Source: Planctomycetota bacterium (lineage in GTDB: Bacteria > Planctomycetota > Phycisphaerae > Phycisphaerales > SM1A02). From it: 47,600 nt of DNA. Below the pieces are notes generated by a model. That model was not told where the DNA came from and searched no databases. It saw only the letters and a program-made list of their open reading frames with translations. The position numbers were made by a program, and so were the translations under genes. The stretch lies in NCBI GenBank assembly GCA_022568135.1, contig JADFFQ010000027.1, positions 1 through 47,600 of the forward strand. The letters run 5' to 3'. Shown one piece after another: positions 1 through 9,389 of the stretch. Every line of letters begins with the position of its first letter. Within the stretch, counting starts at the first letter, position 1.

Positions 1-732
1 ATAGACCGTCACCTTTGCAAACCCGGCCTCAGTGAGCAGCTCCCGCAGTTCAGGCAGCGTCCAAAGCCGCCAGTCGTACGTGAACGCTTTGCGGAGCTCA
101 GTCTCATCTGGAAAGCGGAAATGAATGTAATTGATCGCTTCGCCGGTGACGGGGTTGTAGAGGCTCTGATCCCAGATGTAGGTGAACCCCTTGACACGGC
201 GCTTCTCCTGGATCTCCAGGAACGCATCGCTTCCACCGTAGGCGTCGAGCAGAAACAGACCGTCCTTCGCCAATGCCAGATGGACTCGTCTGAAGTACCG
301 GCGCATCTCGTCGCGCGTCTTGAAGATGAAATAACTGAAGTTCATGGCCAAGACGCAGTCCACGGCGGGCGTTCTGACCCGCCGAACATCAGCCCGGCGC
401 AGGGTCAGCCGCCGACGCTGCTCGTTATCAAGGCGCTCGGGGAGCTTCGCCTTGGCCCAAGCGAGCACTGAGGCGTCGATATCGACGCCGATCGCCGTAT
501 TGGTCTTTCGCCGCTTGACCCATTCGACGGCGGTGAGGGCGGTCCCGCAGAAGTCCTCGCGGATGTGACGGGCCAGCCGGCGCCGGCGCTCCTTCCATAC
601 CTGGTCGATAAAGTCGCATTCGGCTTCCGGCTCCTGGACGGAAAGCTCATAGAGCTCATGCTTGTCGCTGGCGGCCGCGGTACGCCGGCTGCGGCGTTTG
701 CGCGTTCTCGTGATCGTGTGCTTCCTACTCAT
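1..732 (-). CDS. Class I SAM-dependent methyltransferase, C-terminus cut by window edge
   Basis: The reverse frame is open from an ATG at 732 to base 1, giving 244 codons with no stop, so the end lies outside the window. A basic N-terminal tail (about residues 1-20) precedes a Rossmann-type methyltransferase fold. The SAM-binding loop reads EDFCGT at about residues 60-64, and the acidic end of strand 2 reads GVDID at 82-86. A conserved segment follows with VLAMNFSYFIF, then DGLFLLDAYGG. The EDFCGT form of motif I is typical of a family of bacterial class I methyltransferases of about 250-280 residues, so only a short tail should be missing. The substrate cannot be read from the sequence. No operon partner is visible upstream; the next gene on this strand starts at 2365. 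Confidence 0.8.
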   Translation of the reverse strand, partial: MSRKHTITRTRKRRSRRTAAASDKHELYELSVQEPEAECDFIDQVWKERRRRLARHIREDFCGTALTAVEWVKRRKTNTAIGVDIDASVLAWAKAKLPERLDNEQRRRLTLRRADVRRVRTPAVDCVLAMNFSYFIFKTRDEMRRYFRRVHLALAKDGLFLLDAYGGSDAFLEIQEKRRVKGFTYIWDQSLYNPVTGEAINYIHFRFPDETELRKAFTYDWRLWTLPELRELLTEAGFAKVTVY

Positions 733-889
733 GGCCGGGCAATGTAGCGAGTACGGACGCGCAAGCAAGCCCACGAAACGCGCGGGGGGTACCGGGGGCG
801 ACAACACGGTTTCGCTGGGCGCGTCCCTCGCAACGTCGCAGGTCTCGCATCCTGGCCAAGCGCGGAAGCTGAGAATGACGCAAAGGCCG

Positions 890-2365
890 TTAGTTCATCG
901 GCCGAAGCGTGAGCGGATCGCGCAACGGCAAATGGGTGACGGCCCCGCTGAAGAAATCGCTCATGTTGGCCCGACCCTCCAGGTCGCCGGAGGCGATCTC
1001 GTCCCACTTGCCCACGACAACCATCGCCATTTGATCAGCAAGGAGGTAGGTATGCGCGACCCGCATGATGTCAGCCGCGGTCACCCCGCGGACGTTGTCC
1101 CGGTAGGTCTGCCAATAGTCGGGTTCTCGATTGGTCAGTTCATCGTTGACGAAGAGTTTGAGCATGCCGGCCTTGGACTCAAAGGTCCTGGGAAAGGTCT
1201 CGATCAAAGCGTTCTGAGCGGTCGCGAGCTCGTCGTCGCTGACGGGCTCGCTTCGGATGCGTTGGATCTCTTGGAGGATGATCTTCATGGCCAGGGCGAC
1301 GGTGGGATTCTTGGATTGGAACGATGCCCGAAACTCGCCCCGGTAGTGGACGCGAGGGCTCATGGCTGAGCGTGCGGAGTAGGCCAGCCCCTCGTCGCTG
1401 CGCACACGGCTGACGATTCGGCTGACAAACCCGCCCCCGCCGAGAATCCGGTTCATCAGCAGCATCGGGAAGTAATCGGGATCGTCGCGGCGAATTGCGC
1501 GCAGGCCGATCGAGACCCTCCCCTGAGGGATGTCCTTCTCGACGTGGTACACGCCCGGCACAAGCGTCGCCTGCGGGGCCGGCGGGTCGGAAACCGGCTC
1601 ACCGATCACCCAGCTATCAAACACGTCTTGGATCTGCTGGAGCATGATCTTCGGCTCAAAGTCGCCGGTCACCGCCACGATCAGATTCCCCGGATGAAAG
1701 ATTCGCCGATGCATCCACTGTAGGTCGTCAGCCGTCAGCGACTCGATCGACGACTCGGTCGGCAATGCGGCCTCGAAATGGTTGTCGCCGTACAGCAGGA
1801 ACCGCCATTCACGGGAGAGGATTCGGGCCGCGTGGTCGTTGCGCTGCTTCATCTGCTCAAGCGTCTCCTGCTTGTAGATCGCGAGGCGGCTCTCCTGAAA
1901 GCCGGGATTACGGACCATGTCGATGAACCGCGCGAAACATTGGCCGAAGTTGGAGGCTAGGCAGTTCAACGAGGCGCTGGACTGTGTGAGGCCGGCGGAG
2001 CTTGAAGCGTTCGCGGCCAGAAAATCGAACTCTTCGTCCATGTCTTGGGCCGAGACGGTGGTCGTGCCGCCACGGCGCATCATGGCTCCCGTGGCCGCGG
2101 CCAGGCCCACCTGGTCCGCAGGGTCCAGGTACCGCCCGCCTTTGAACGTGAACACGATGTTGATCAGCGGAAACTCGTGACTCGGGGCGAGATACACCGC
2201 CACGCCGTTGTCCAGCGTGTGGCGGTATTCCTCGGCCTGCGGCGGCTCGAACACCAGAGGCGCAAAGACGATTTGCAGAGGATGTGGTGGAATGTCGGCG
2301 ATCGCCTCAAGGCCGATCAAGCCGGCAATCCCGATTGCGATGGTGCTTGGCTGTGGAATTGGCAT
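890..2365 (-). CDS. M16B peptidase-like protein, non-catalytic partner
   Basis: A 491-residue M16 (pitrilysin/insulinase) fold protein with an N-terminal hydrophobic stretch that may be a signal or anchor. At the place where the zinc motif HxxEH should stand (about residues 88-97) the sequence reads LAAATGAMMRRGG, so the metal site is absent. The C-terminal half keeps the R...Y pair of the substrate-binding subunit (R322 and Y329 in VRSDEGLAYS). In M16B heterodimers, such as mitochondrial processing peptidase, one subunit carries zinc and the other this R/Y pair. The upstream gene on the same strand, only 19 bases away, carries HxxEH, so the two probably form one periplasmic or membrane-associated peptidase complex. 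The substrate is unknown. Confidence 0.88.
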   Translation of the reverse strand: MPIPQPSTIAIGIAGLIGLEAIADIPPHPLQIVFAPLVFEPPQAEEYRHTLDNGVAVYLAPSHEFPLINIVFTFKGGRYLDPADQVGLAAATGAMMRRGGTTTVSAQDMDEEFDFLAANASSSAGLTQSSASLNCLASNFGQCFARFIDMVRNPGFQESRLAIYKQETLEQMKQRNDHAARILSREWRFLLYGDNHFEAALPTESSIESLTADDLQWMHRRIFHPGNLIVAVTGDFEPKIMLQQIQDVFDSWVIGEPVSDPPAPQATLVPGVYHVEKDIPQGRVSIGLRAIRRDDPDYFPMLLMNRILGGGGFVSRIVSRVRSDEGLAYSARSAMSPRVHYRGEFRASFQSKNPTVALAMKIILQEIQRIRSEPVSDDELATAQNALIETFPRTFESKAGMLKLFVNDELTNREPDYWQTYRDNVRGVTAADIMRVAHTYLLADQMAMVVVGKWDEIASGDLEGRANMSDFFSGAVTHLPLRDPLTLRPMN

Positions 2366-2384
2366 AGCGTGGTCACTCGCTTGG

Positions 2385-4130
2385 TTAGTTGCCGCTGGAT
2401 GATTCCAGCTCGGCGATTCGTTCCTTGATCTTCTTGACCACGTATTTGACGGCAGCCTGATCGTCCGGCGGAACCTGGTCCATCATGCCTTCCATCATTG
2501 CGGCCATCATTTGGAGTCGGCCGAGGTCTTTGACTTTCAGTAATTGGCTCACCTGCTGTTGAACGCGGTCGCGGGTTGGGGCGTCCAATGCCGCCAGTTC
2601 GGCGTCTTGGGGCTCCATGCCTGCTTTGCGGGTGTAGAGAGCCACGGCACGATTGGACTTGTCGAAGTAGGTGTTGGCAATCCGCGTGATGTCGTCGGTG
2701 GTCACAGCCTGGAGCTTGGCGGGGCTCTCGTTGATGTACTCCCAACCGCCGAGCCCTTCATACAACCCCAGTTGGATCAAGAGGAAGAAGTTACTTTGCA
2801 GCCGGCGGTATGCGTTGGCGGCGATCCGGTTCTTGACCTTTTGCAGTTCTCGCTGCGGGACCGGTTCTTCCTGGAGTCGGGTGAGCTGTTCGTACCACGC
2901 CTCCTCCAAATGTGGTGGATCGGCGTCGCCTTTGACCTGGGCCCGAAACGAAAAGGCCCCGGCATACTTGCGACTGTCGGCGCCGGCGGAGGCGGATGAG
3001 GCGATCTCCTTGCCTTCCACCATCGCCTTGTAGAGTCGTCCGGTTCGCCCGTTGAGAACCTCAGCCATGACTTCCAGTGCGAAGCTGTCCGCGTGGCCAA
3101 ACGGCACAGTGTGGTAACGGACCTCGACTTGCGGCTGGCAGTCGCACTGGGCGTCCATCCGCATCTGGGCCTTTTGTTCAACCTCAAGTGTGACCACGGC
3201 CGGCGGATCGGTCTCCCCGCGCGAAAGCCTGCCGAAATACTCGCGGATGATCGGCTTGATCGCGCCGGCCTGGAAATCGCCGACCACCACCCCGACCAGA
3301 TTGTTCGGCCGATAGTAGATATTGAAATACCGCTGTGCTTCCTGGCGGGTGTAGCTGTTGAGGTCGCTCGGCCAACCGATGACCGGCCAGGCATACGGCG
3401 AGGACTGCCAGAACATGGTGCTAAACTGTTCGCGGAACTCGCCGGTCGGGGTGGATTCGGTGCGCAGCCGGCGCTCTTCGTGGACGACGTCGCGCTCGGC
3501 ATAGAACTCGCGGAACACTGAATCGTACAGCCGATCCGACTCCATCCACGCCCACAGCTCGAACTTGTTGCTTGGCACGTTGACGAAGTAGAAGGTCAGG
3601 TCCTCGGAGGTAAACGCATTCATGCTCGACCCGCCGAGCTTGGTGTATACCTCGGAGTACTCGTCCTTGACGATGATCTCGCGGTGTTGTTCGGCCAGCT
3701 CGCGCAGCTTTGCCCGCAATGTTCGCATCTGGTCGGTGTCGTTTGCGGCGTCCCACGGATCGTCAATCTCGCCGTGGCGGAAGCGCTGGTACTGCACGGT
3801 CCAGATGAGCTCGTTGAGCTGGTCTTTGATCGCCGCTTGGCCGGCGATGTACTCGGCGTCGAGCTCGGCATCGCGGGTGCCGATGGTCCTGGTGCCTTTG
3901 AACATCATGTGCTCGAAGAAGTGGCTGATCCCGGTGATGCCCGGGCGCTCGTTGACGCTGCCGACCTTCGCCACCCAGCCGGCAGCGATGCTGTTGGGCT
4001 GCTCGGATCGCTCGACGAGCAGGAACTCCATGCCGTTGTCCAAAACGAACGACTCGACCTCAACGTGCTGCGCTGACGCCGGGGTAGACAAGGCGAGGAA
4101 CACCAGGGCGGGCCCAAGAGCGAGACGCAT
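2385..4130 (-). CDS. M16B zinc peptidase, catalytic subunit
   Basis: A 581-residue M16 peptidase with an N-terminal signal peptide ending near ALSTPASA (residue 20). The inverted zinc motif is intact: HFFEH at 70-74 (H70, E73, H74). The third ligand is probably E218 in ERDVVHE, by analogy with the ERxxVxxE element of insulinases. Between the motif and E218 there is an insert rich in acidic and helical residues (about 90-160), longer than in small M16B enzymes. The start ATG at 4130 follows AGGAG with good spacing. It is followed at 19 bases by the inactive partner gene, so the pair reads as a two-gene operon. It is expected to be exported and to degrade or trim peptides outside the cytoplasm. 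Confidence 0.9.
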   Translation of the reverse strand: MRLALGPALVFLALSTPASAQHVEVESFVLDNGMEFLLVERSEQPNSIAAGWVAKVGSVNERPGITGISHFFEHMMFKGTRTIGTRDAELDAEYIAGQAAIKDQLNELIWTVQYQRFRHGEIDDPWDAANDTDQMRTLRAKLRELAEQHREIIVKDEYSEVYTKLGGSSMNAFTSEDLTFYFVNVPSNKFELWAWMESDRLYDSVFREFYAERDVVHEERRLRTESTPTGEFREQFSTMFWQSSPYAWPVIGWPSDLNSYTRQEAQRYFNIYYRPNNLVGVVVGDFQAGAIKPIIREYFGRLSRGETDPPAVVTLEVEQKAQMRMDAQCDCQPQVEVRYHTVPFGHADSFALEVMAEVLNGRTGRLYKAMVEGKEIASSASAGADSRKYAGAFSFRAQVKGDADPPHLEEAWYEQLTRLQEEPVPQRELQKVKNRIAANAYRRLQSNFFLLIQLGLYEGLGGWEYINESPAKLQAVTTDDITRIANTYFDKSNRAVALYTRKAGMEPQDAELAALDAPTRDRVQQQVSQLLKVKDLGRLQMMAAMMEGMMDQVPPDDQAAVKYVVKKIKERIAELESSSGN

Positions 4131-4142
4131 GCTGTTCTCCTA

Positions 4143-4473
4143 TGGGGGGTATTCGCGAGGCGGCCCTACGCCGCAGGTTCTCTGAGGCACGATAACCACG
4201 CGCGCCTGGCGCGTCGACCGGTTGCCGGGCCCGCCGGCCGATCGCAAGCCATGCATCCGATAACGCAAGAGCGCGCCGGTGGTTCGGCGCCGCGCGCAGG
4301 TGACGCGGTGTGCCGGGAATCGGTAAGTCGCGTGACAATTTCACCGATCTTTACGGTGCGCGCCACGCCGGCCGGCCATAGGTCTTCGGCAAAGACGATG
4401 AGATTCGGTGTCTCAGGCCGCCGATGATCATCCGCCGGCCGTTGCGACGCGAACAATCGAACCGCCCCACACT
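4143..4473. other. Intergenic region between divergent M16 and DUF4139 operons
   Basis: About 330 bases separate the two divergent operons. Short frames here have no family resemblance and no ribosome site. The stretch should hold both promoters, but I see no convincing -35/-10 pair and no strong dyad. Confidence 0.5.
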
Positions 4474-4487
4474 TGGGAGATCGAAAC

Positions 4488-5675
4488 ATGCACCTTCCCT
4501 TTCAATGGCGAGAAGCACTCGCGATCTGGATCGCCCTTGGCACGGTGCTGGCCGGTCGAGCATCAGCCGGCGTCAAGCTCATTACCCTGCCTCCGCGCGA
4601 GCGGGTCGAGATACAGCTTGACAACCCCAACGCCACGCTCGTGCAGGAGGAGCGGACCATCCCCCTCGCCCGGGGCACCAACGACGTCGTCTTCGCATGG
4701 GCGAACACGAACATCGACAAGAGCAGCATCCAACTGCGATTCCTGACCGACCCGAAGAATATCAAAGTGCTGTCGGTCTCCTATCCACCGGGTGAGAACG
4801 CGCTGACTTGGCAGGTGTACTCGCCCCAGGCCGGTTCAGCGCGTGTGCGCATCAGCTACATCATTGGCCAACTCGACAAGTCGTTCGCATATCGCGCCAT
4901 CGCCGCCCACGATGAAGAGACGCTGACCCTGTGGCAGTACATCCAGCTTCACAACAACGCCAATGAAGAGTTCGGCTCGGCGGGCATGTGGGCCGGCTTC
5001 GGCCAACGGATCGAACGACCCATCGGCGTCAACGAAACCAAGCGCCTGCTGTTGAGCAGGTTCGACGACGTTCCCATCAAAAAGACCTATATCGCCGACC
5101 TTGCCCGCTATGGCTACCTCGATGCGGGCAAGAAGCAGCTGCGCATCCCCATGCATTACGTTCTAAAGAATGATACCGACAACGGGCTCGGTAAATTCCC
5201 GCTCATGCCTGGCAAGGCGCGGATCTTCCAGGACGACGGTCGCGGGACCATCGCCTTCCTCGGCGAGGATTGGGCCGGCTTCATCCCGCGCGATGATGAG
5301 ATGACACTCTACCTCGGCGTGTCCAAGGACATCGTTGTCAAGCGCACAATCGAGCGCCGCACGCAGAAGCGCGTCCTCGGCCGGCTCTACAATTACGACG
5401 TCATCGTCAAATACGAAATCGAGAATTTCAAGGATCAGCCGGTCGTGCTCGATATCGCCGAGTCGATGCCGGCCCTGCGGGCGGATATACACGGAGACAC
5501 TGGCCGGCAGGTCGAATGGACCCTCGCGCCAAAGGGCACGCTCACGGAGATCGACCGTGAGAAGTCCACCGCGGATCGGCCGGTGTTCCACGTGACGTTG
5601 CCGCCGCGTGGCGGGGATCAAAAGGCCGTCAAGCAGGTCCACACCCTGCACGTCATTATCAAGAACGAATGGTGA
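4488..5675 (+). CDS. DUF4139-type secreted protein, first of a tandem pair
   Basis: A 395-residue protein starting at the ATG 4488 (MHLPFQWREAL), preceded by GGGAGA. An in-frame TTG at 4473 is less likely because it overlaps this ribosome site. A signal peptide (about residues 1-27, ending RASA) leads into a beta-rich body. That body begins with the typical DUF4139 pattern: an extended strand, an EERTIPL-like segment, then a WANTNIDKSSIQLRF segment. It lacks the longer helical middle part present in its downstream paralogue. The gene is followed after 64 bases by a second DUF4139-type gene, so the two are probably co-transcribed. The biochemical role of this family is not established; export to the periplasm or surface is inferred from the leader. 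Confidence 0.75.
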   Translation: MHLPFQWREALAIWIALGTVLAGRASAGVKLITLPPRERVEIQLDNPNATLVQEERTIPLARGTNDVVFAWANTNIDKSSIQLRFLTDPKNIKVLSVSYPPGENALTWQVYSPQAGSARVRISYIIGQLDKSFAYRAIAAHDEETLTLWQYIQLHNNANEEFGSAGMWAGFGQRIERPIGVNETKRLLLSRFDDVPIKKTYIADLARYGYLDAGKKQLRIPMHYVLKNDTDNGLGKFPLMPGKARIFQDDGRGTIAFLGEDWAGFIPRDDEMTLYLGVSKDIVVKRTIERRTQKRVLGRLYNYDVIVKYEIENFKDQPVVLDIAESMPALRADIHGDTGRQVEWTLAPKGTLTEIDREKSTADRPVFHVTLPPRGGDQKAVKQVHTLHVIIKNEW

Positions 5676-5739
5676 TATGCCGCTTGCAGGGTCATCAACA
5701 CTCATCAACTGGTCTGAATCAACCACAAGGAAACGAACG

Positions 5740-7161
5740 ATGCTCGCAACCAACCGCCGTCACCTTGTCGCGACAACCCTCGGGGCGGCTCTCTGGCCAG
5801 CGACTGCCCTCGCAGGCAACGTGGATGTCTCCACCGTTCCCGAGCGGGACACGGTACAGCTCACCATCTACAACAGCGAGGACCTCACCCTTGTCCGCGA
5901 GACACGGCACATCACCTTCGCTCGGGGCGTCAATCCCCTGCAATTCTCGTGGGCGAACACGCTGATCGATCCGAGCAGCGTTGAGCTTCGCTTCATCACG
6001 CGCGCTGAGAAGCTGGATGTGCTGGATACCACCTACCCGCACGATAAGCCGCAGATGCTGTACTGGAACGTTGCCAGCGAGTTCGACGGTGACGCCGTGG
6101 TGGAGATCACCTACTTCACCAGCGGCATCACCTGGGCCGCGGATTATGTCTGTGTCAGTGACCTGGCCGAAGAGCAGATGTCGTTCGAGGGCTTCGTGCG
6201 TATCACCAACAACTCGGGCGAGGATTATGAGGACGCCCAGATGCGACTCGTCGTCGGCGAGATCAATCTAGTGGAGAAGGTGGCAGATCTGGCCCGGCGT
6301 GGGCTGATCTCGGCCGATGAGGCCCGGGCCTACCGCGAGCGCGACGATGGGGTTCGTCGGCTTTCGCGCAAGGCCCGCAGTGAGCTTCACGACGTCGTTG
6401 CCGGCCGGATGGCGGAGGCGGCCGCCGCTCCCAAACAAATCATCAAAGAGGGCCTCTCGGAATACTTCATCTACACCATCGAAGGCACCGAGACCGTCAA
6501 GCACACCTGGTCGAAGCGCATGCGCCTCTTCCAGGGCAAGGCCGTGCCGTTTGAGATCAAGTACCGCTACCGCCCCGCTGAGTACGGCCAGCAGCTCGTA
6601 CGGCTTTTCATCCTTCGCAACGACGAAACCAGCAGCCTCGGGACCACCCCTCTGCCCGACGGCATGGTGCGCCTCTTTCGCGATAACGGGCGCGACGGGC
6701 TGTCGTTCCTCACCGCCTACCACACCAAGTACGTTCCGATCGGGCAAGAGATTGAGCTGAACCTGGGGCGCGATCCGGAGGTCGTCCACGAGCGCCTCAG
6801 ACTGAGAAGCTGGCGCGACAACTTCTGGTTCCGCGACACGAAAGGCAGGAAATACTTCAGCCGTGAGCAGGGGCCGCAGATCCGCAACAATTATCCCGTC
6901 GCCGGGTGGGACGATCACGAGCAGTGGGTCGAGCGAATTCGCAACTACCGCGACCAGCCGATCGACGTGGAGCTCCGGCTGACGTTGCAGGGTCACGTCA
7001 TCTTCACGAGCGAGCTGAGCCCCAAGCTGCACGACTACCGCAGCCCTCAGTTTACCGCTCAGATCGAACCGGCAAAGCCAATGGATCTGGGCTACGAGGT
7101 CACGTACCGCCAGGGCATCAATCACGATCAGGATAACGTGACGCTGAAGCAGCCGGGTTGA
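5740..7161 (+). CDS. DUF4139-type secreted protein, second of a tandem pair
   Basis: A 473-residue paralogue of the preceding gene. The reading frame is open upstream, but the ATG at 5740 is chosen because it follows AAGGAAA and starts a proper signal peptide (MLATNRRHLV, cleavage near ATALA). The DUF4139 pattern is clear: ETRHITFARGVNPLQFSWAN, then a DPSSVELRFI segment. The middle (about residues 170-240) contains a helical, charged insert not present in the first copy. The C-terminal half is a beta-rich domain with many Arg, Glu and Tyr residues. Co-transcription with the first copy suggests two subunits of one extracytoplasmic assembly, but nothing in the sequence shows what it binds. Confidence 0.78.
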   Translation: MLATNRRHLVATTLGAALWPATALAGNVDVSTVPERDTVQLTIYNSEDLTLVRETRHITFARGVNPLQFSWANTLIDPSSVELRFITRAEKLDVLDTTYPHDKPQMLYWNVASEFDGDAVVEITYFTSGITWAADYVCVSDLAEEQMSFEGFVRITNNSGEDYEDAQMRLVVGEINLVEKVADLARRGLISADEARAYRERDDGVRRLSRKARSELHDVVAGRMAEAAAAPKQIIKEGLSEYFIYTIEGTETVKHTWSKRMRLFQGKAVPFEIKYRYRPAEYGQQLVRLFILRNDETSSLGTTPLPDGMVRLFRDNGRDGLSFLTAYHTKYVPIGQEIELNLGRDPEVVHERLRLRSWRDNFWFRDTKGRKYFSREQGPQIRNNYPVAGWDDHEQWVERIRNYRDQPIDVELRLTLQGHVIFTSELSPKLHDYRSPQFTAQIEPAKPMDLGYEVTYRQGINHDQDNVTLKQPG

Positions 7162-7263
7162 CCGTTCGCTGCCCACAACGAGCGGCTCATTCCACGACGC
7201 TGATCTTCGCTGGGGTGAATCGACGGCCGCAATGGAGTCGATCGAGGCGATGGATAATCGGGG

Positions 7264-7653
7264 TTAGGGCGTTATGTCGAGCACATCGTGCACGCGGATC
7301 CATCGCCAGCGTGGCCGCCACTTCCTCACCATCTCGATATGCGCTGGATGCTCGACGTACCCGGCGTAGTCGGCTTCGGTCATGAACCCGACGTAGAGCC
7401 CCACATCGTAATCGCCGTCAACCGTGGCTCGCCCGACATCAAGGTGCTTGCCCGCGTAGTAAGACACAACGCCCCGGATCGTCGCGAGCTTCCTGTCGCA
7501 ATCCCGGATCAACTCATCAGCGTCGGCGGGGTTCTTGAGCTTGAAGAACGCAAGGTGATTGATGCGCGCGGGCCTCGCCGGGCCGGCCGGACTCGCCGCG
7601 CATGCGCCGAGCAGGCTTACAAAGGCAAGAGCCAACCAGTGATGCTTGCGCAT
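7264..7653 (-). CDS. Dabb (stress-responsive A/B barrel) lipoprotein
   Basis: A 129-residue protein. The ATG at 7653 is preferred over one six codons upstream because GAGG lies at a suitable distance. Residues 1-18 form a lipoprotein signal with the lipobox LLGAC (C18). The rest fits the Dabb ferredoxin-like barrel: INHLAFFKLKNPADADELI, a GV..Y..GKH element, then DYDVGLYVGFMTEADYAGYVEHPAHIEMV. Dabb proteins are small dimeric barrels, some enzymatic and many of unknown function. A lipid-anchored Dabb domain is common in planctomycetes. It lies alone between the DUF4139 operon (convergent) and a tRNA gene. Confidence 0.8.
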   Translation of the reverse strand: MRKHHWLALAFVSLLGACAASPAGPARPARINHLAFFKLKNPADADELIRDCDRKLATIRGVVSYYAGKHLDVGRATVDGDYDVGLYVGFMTEADYAGYVEHPAHIEMVRKWRPRWRWIRVHDVLDITP

Positions 7654-7719
7654 AAGGCCGTCCTCGATCATCGACCTTGCTGTGTCGCGGCGACCGGCCC
7701 CGGCGGCCTATTCTTCCAG

Positions 7720-7792
7720 TGGAGCGTACCGGGCTCGAACCGGTGACCTCTTGCTTGCAAAGCAAGCGCTCTCCCAACTGAGCTAACGCCCC
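7720..7792 (-). tRNA. tRNA-Ala (anticodon TGC)
   Basis: On the minus strand the sequence begins GGGGCGTTAGCTC and folds into a full cloverleaf. The acceptor stem pairs GGGGCGT with ACGCTCC and contains the G3:U70 wobble that marks alanine tRNAs. The anticodon loop reads CTTGCAA-like within the stem TTGCT...AGCAA, giving anticodon TGC. The T-arm contains GGTTCGAGCCC. The 3' CCA is not encoded; A73 is followed by CTG. Confidence 0.97.
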
Positions 7793-7829
7793 GGCTAGCG
7801 CTGAGTATAGGCCACGGCGATGGCCGGTT

Positions 7830-9263
7830 TCAGAGGGATCGCGGGGCCAACACATCGATTCGCCGGGGATGGACCAGGTTCAGCCGCAGCCCGCCGTCAT
7901 ATGACTCCTCCCCGACGATGCCGATCAATTGGCCGAGCATGTCGGTGAGGCCAAGCCGCTCGTCCGGTTGCAGATAGGCGATGGTTCGCCCGGTTGCCGG
8001 GTCGCGCAGCCGCAGCAGCAACGGCAAGCGATCGCCGTCGTAGATGATCGATGCCTCGAGTCGTCCGGTGGCCACATAAGTACCGGCCACCTCCAGGACC
8101 TGGCGTGCGGTCTCGGCCTCCTCGGCGGTGAGCCGAGCCTGATCCCCAAGACGAGCGAGCTCCAGCTTCTGTTGCTGGATCTCCGACCACAGTTGCAGTT
8201 GACGGCCACGCACCTCGGAATACTCAGCAATTGAACGGTTGTTGCGGTGTTGCTGGGCGAGGTCGAGATACAGTTGGCGAAGTGGGCCGACCTCTGCCGT
8301 CTCGATCGGCTCCGCCAGGAGTCGGTGATAGGCAGCCTCAAGATCATCCAGCACGATCTTGGCCTGGCGCAGCTCGGCGGATTGCGCAGTGTTTCTCGTC
8401 CGCGCGCCTATGGCAGACCGCGTCTTGGGCGTTGCTCCTCTCGCCGATGCCGGGCGTGTCCACGTGTCCGGCGACCCAGTCTGGCGCGCAGTTGATCGTT
8501 CACGACCAACCGGCGACTGAGTGCTCGGCCTGACCGCGACGACCTCATCGCCTCGTTGGGCTGGTTGTCCAGCCTGTCTGCGCTTGGCCAGCGGTGTTTC
8601 CCACGCGGCCGCCTCAGCCGGCGTCACCTGTCGCAAGTGAGTCAAGTTGATCCATCCCTCGGCGTCGGCCGGCAGGGAGACCTTGTATACGAGCTCGCCC
8701 TCGGTCTCTATTGTTCTCCGCACCCTCAGGGTTCGATCAGCCGCAACCTTGATGATCGGCTTCCAGCTCTTGTCCGGATCATATCCGGCATGGAGGTTTG
8801 GCGCAAACAGATCAGTCGGCTCAGTCGTCGAGCCGGTCCTGCCGTCGGCGCTGAGGCGTAAACGGCCGAGCTGCGACTTTGGATATACGATGTATGCGAA
8901 GAAGTCGCGAAAGGCCGGCCCCAGCGTAACGGCGCGTGCCCAACCGTTTTTCTCGCCGATGATCTTCACGAGATCGTTCTTGCGGACCTCGCCGAATGGA
9001 TAGTACTTCACATCAGCACCGGCTCGCACATATACTTTATCGGCGGCTATGGCCGCGATGTAAGGGAACTCTCTGGCCGGTTGGGCGGTGGCGGCGGGGA
9101 GCATCCGTCCAAGAGCATCGCCCGCGCCGAGGCGAATCTTCTTGGGTGGCGCGTCTTGATCCGACTCAGCAGCGACTAGGCAAGGTATGCCAAGAGTGGT
9201 GGTAAACGCGAAGACGACCGCCAATTTCCAGACGACGACGCGGTGCATCATTGCTGCAGACAT
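7830..9263 (-). CDS. Secreted SH3-like protein with a coiled-coil region
   Basis: A 477-residue protein. The ATG at 9263 sits five bases after AAGGAGGT, an almost ideal ribosome site; the GTG immediately upstream is too close to it. A signal peptide covers about residues 1-33. The region after it (PYIAAIAADKVYVRAGADV...) resembles a bacterial SH3-like domain: VYVRAG, YYPFGEVRKNDLVKI, then NGWARAV. A Pro/Arg/Thr-rich, probably disordered stretch follows, then a helical coiled-coil-like segment (LRQAKIVLDDLEAAYHRLL and onward), and a beta-rich tail. The order suggests an envelope protein that binds the cell wall or a partner. No catalytic residues are apparent. It is divergent from the TolC-like gene at 9390. 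Confidence 0.65.
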   Translation of the reverse strand: MSAAMMHRVVVWKLAVVFAFTTTLGIPCLVAAESDQDAPPKKIRLGAGDALGRMLPAATAQPAREFPYIAAIAADKVYVRAGADVKYYPFGEVRKNDLVKIIGEKNGWARAVTLGPAFRDFFAYIVYPKSQLGRLRLSADGRTGSTTEPTDLFAPNLHAGYDPDKSWKPIIKVAADRTLRVRRTIETEGELVYKVSLPADAEGWINLTHLRQVTPAEAAAWETPLAKRRQAGQPAQRGDEVVAVRPSTQSPVGRERSTARQTGSPDTWTRPASARGATPKTRSAIGARTRNTAQSAELRQAKIVLDDLEAAYHRLLAEPIETAEVGPLRQLYLDLAQQHRNNRSIAEYSEVRGRQLQLWSEIQQQKLELARLGDQARLTAEEAETARQVLEVAGTYVATGRLEASIIYDGDRLPLLLRLRDPATGRTIAYLQPDERLGLTDMLGQLIGIVGEESYDGGLRLNLVHPRRIDVLAPRSL

Positions 9264-9389
9264 CACAAACCTCCTTGCTTGAGTGGGCGACCCTACCCAT
9301 TATCGGCGAATTGACCCATCTTGCGAAGAATCAACCGCCGGGATTGTCTGCATTTTCCCAGAAGTCGCGCTTCCGGTAGGCTGAGGCCC

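Noticed and set aside
890..4130. PqqG/PqqF-type pyrroloquinoline quinone processing peptidases
   Set aside because: No other pqq genes are near, and the proteins have exported N-termini; the general M16B pair is the safer call.
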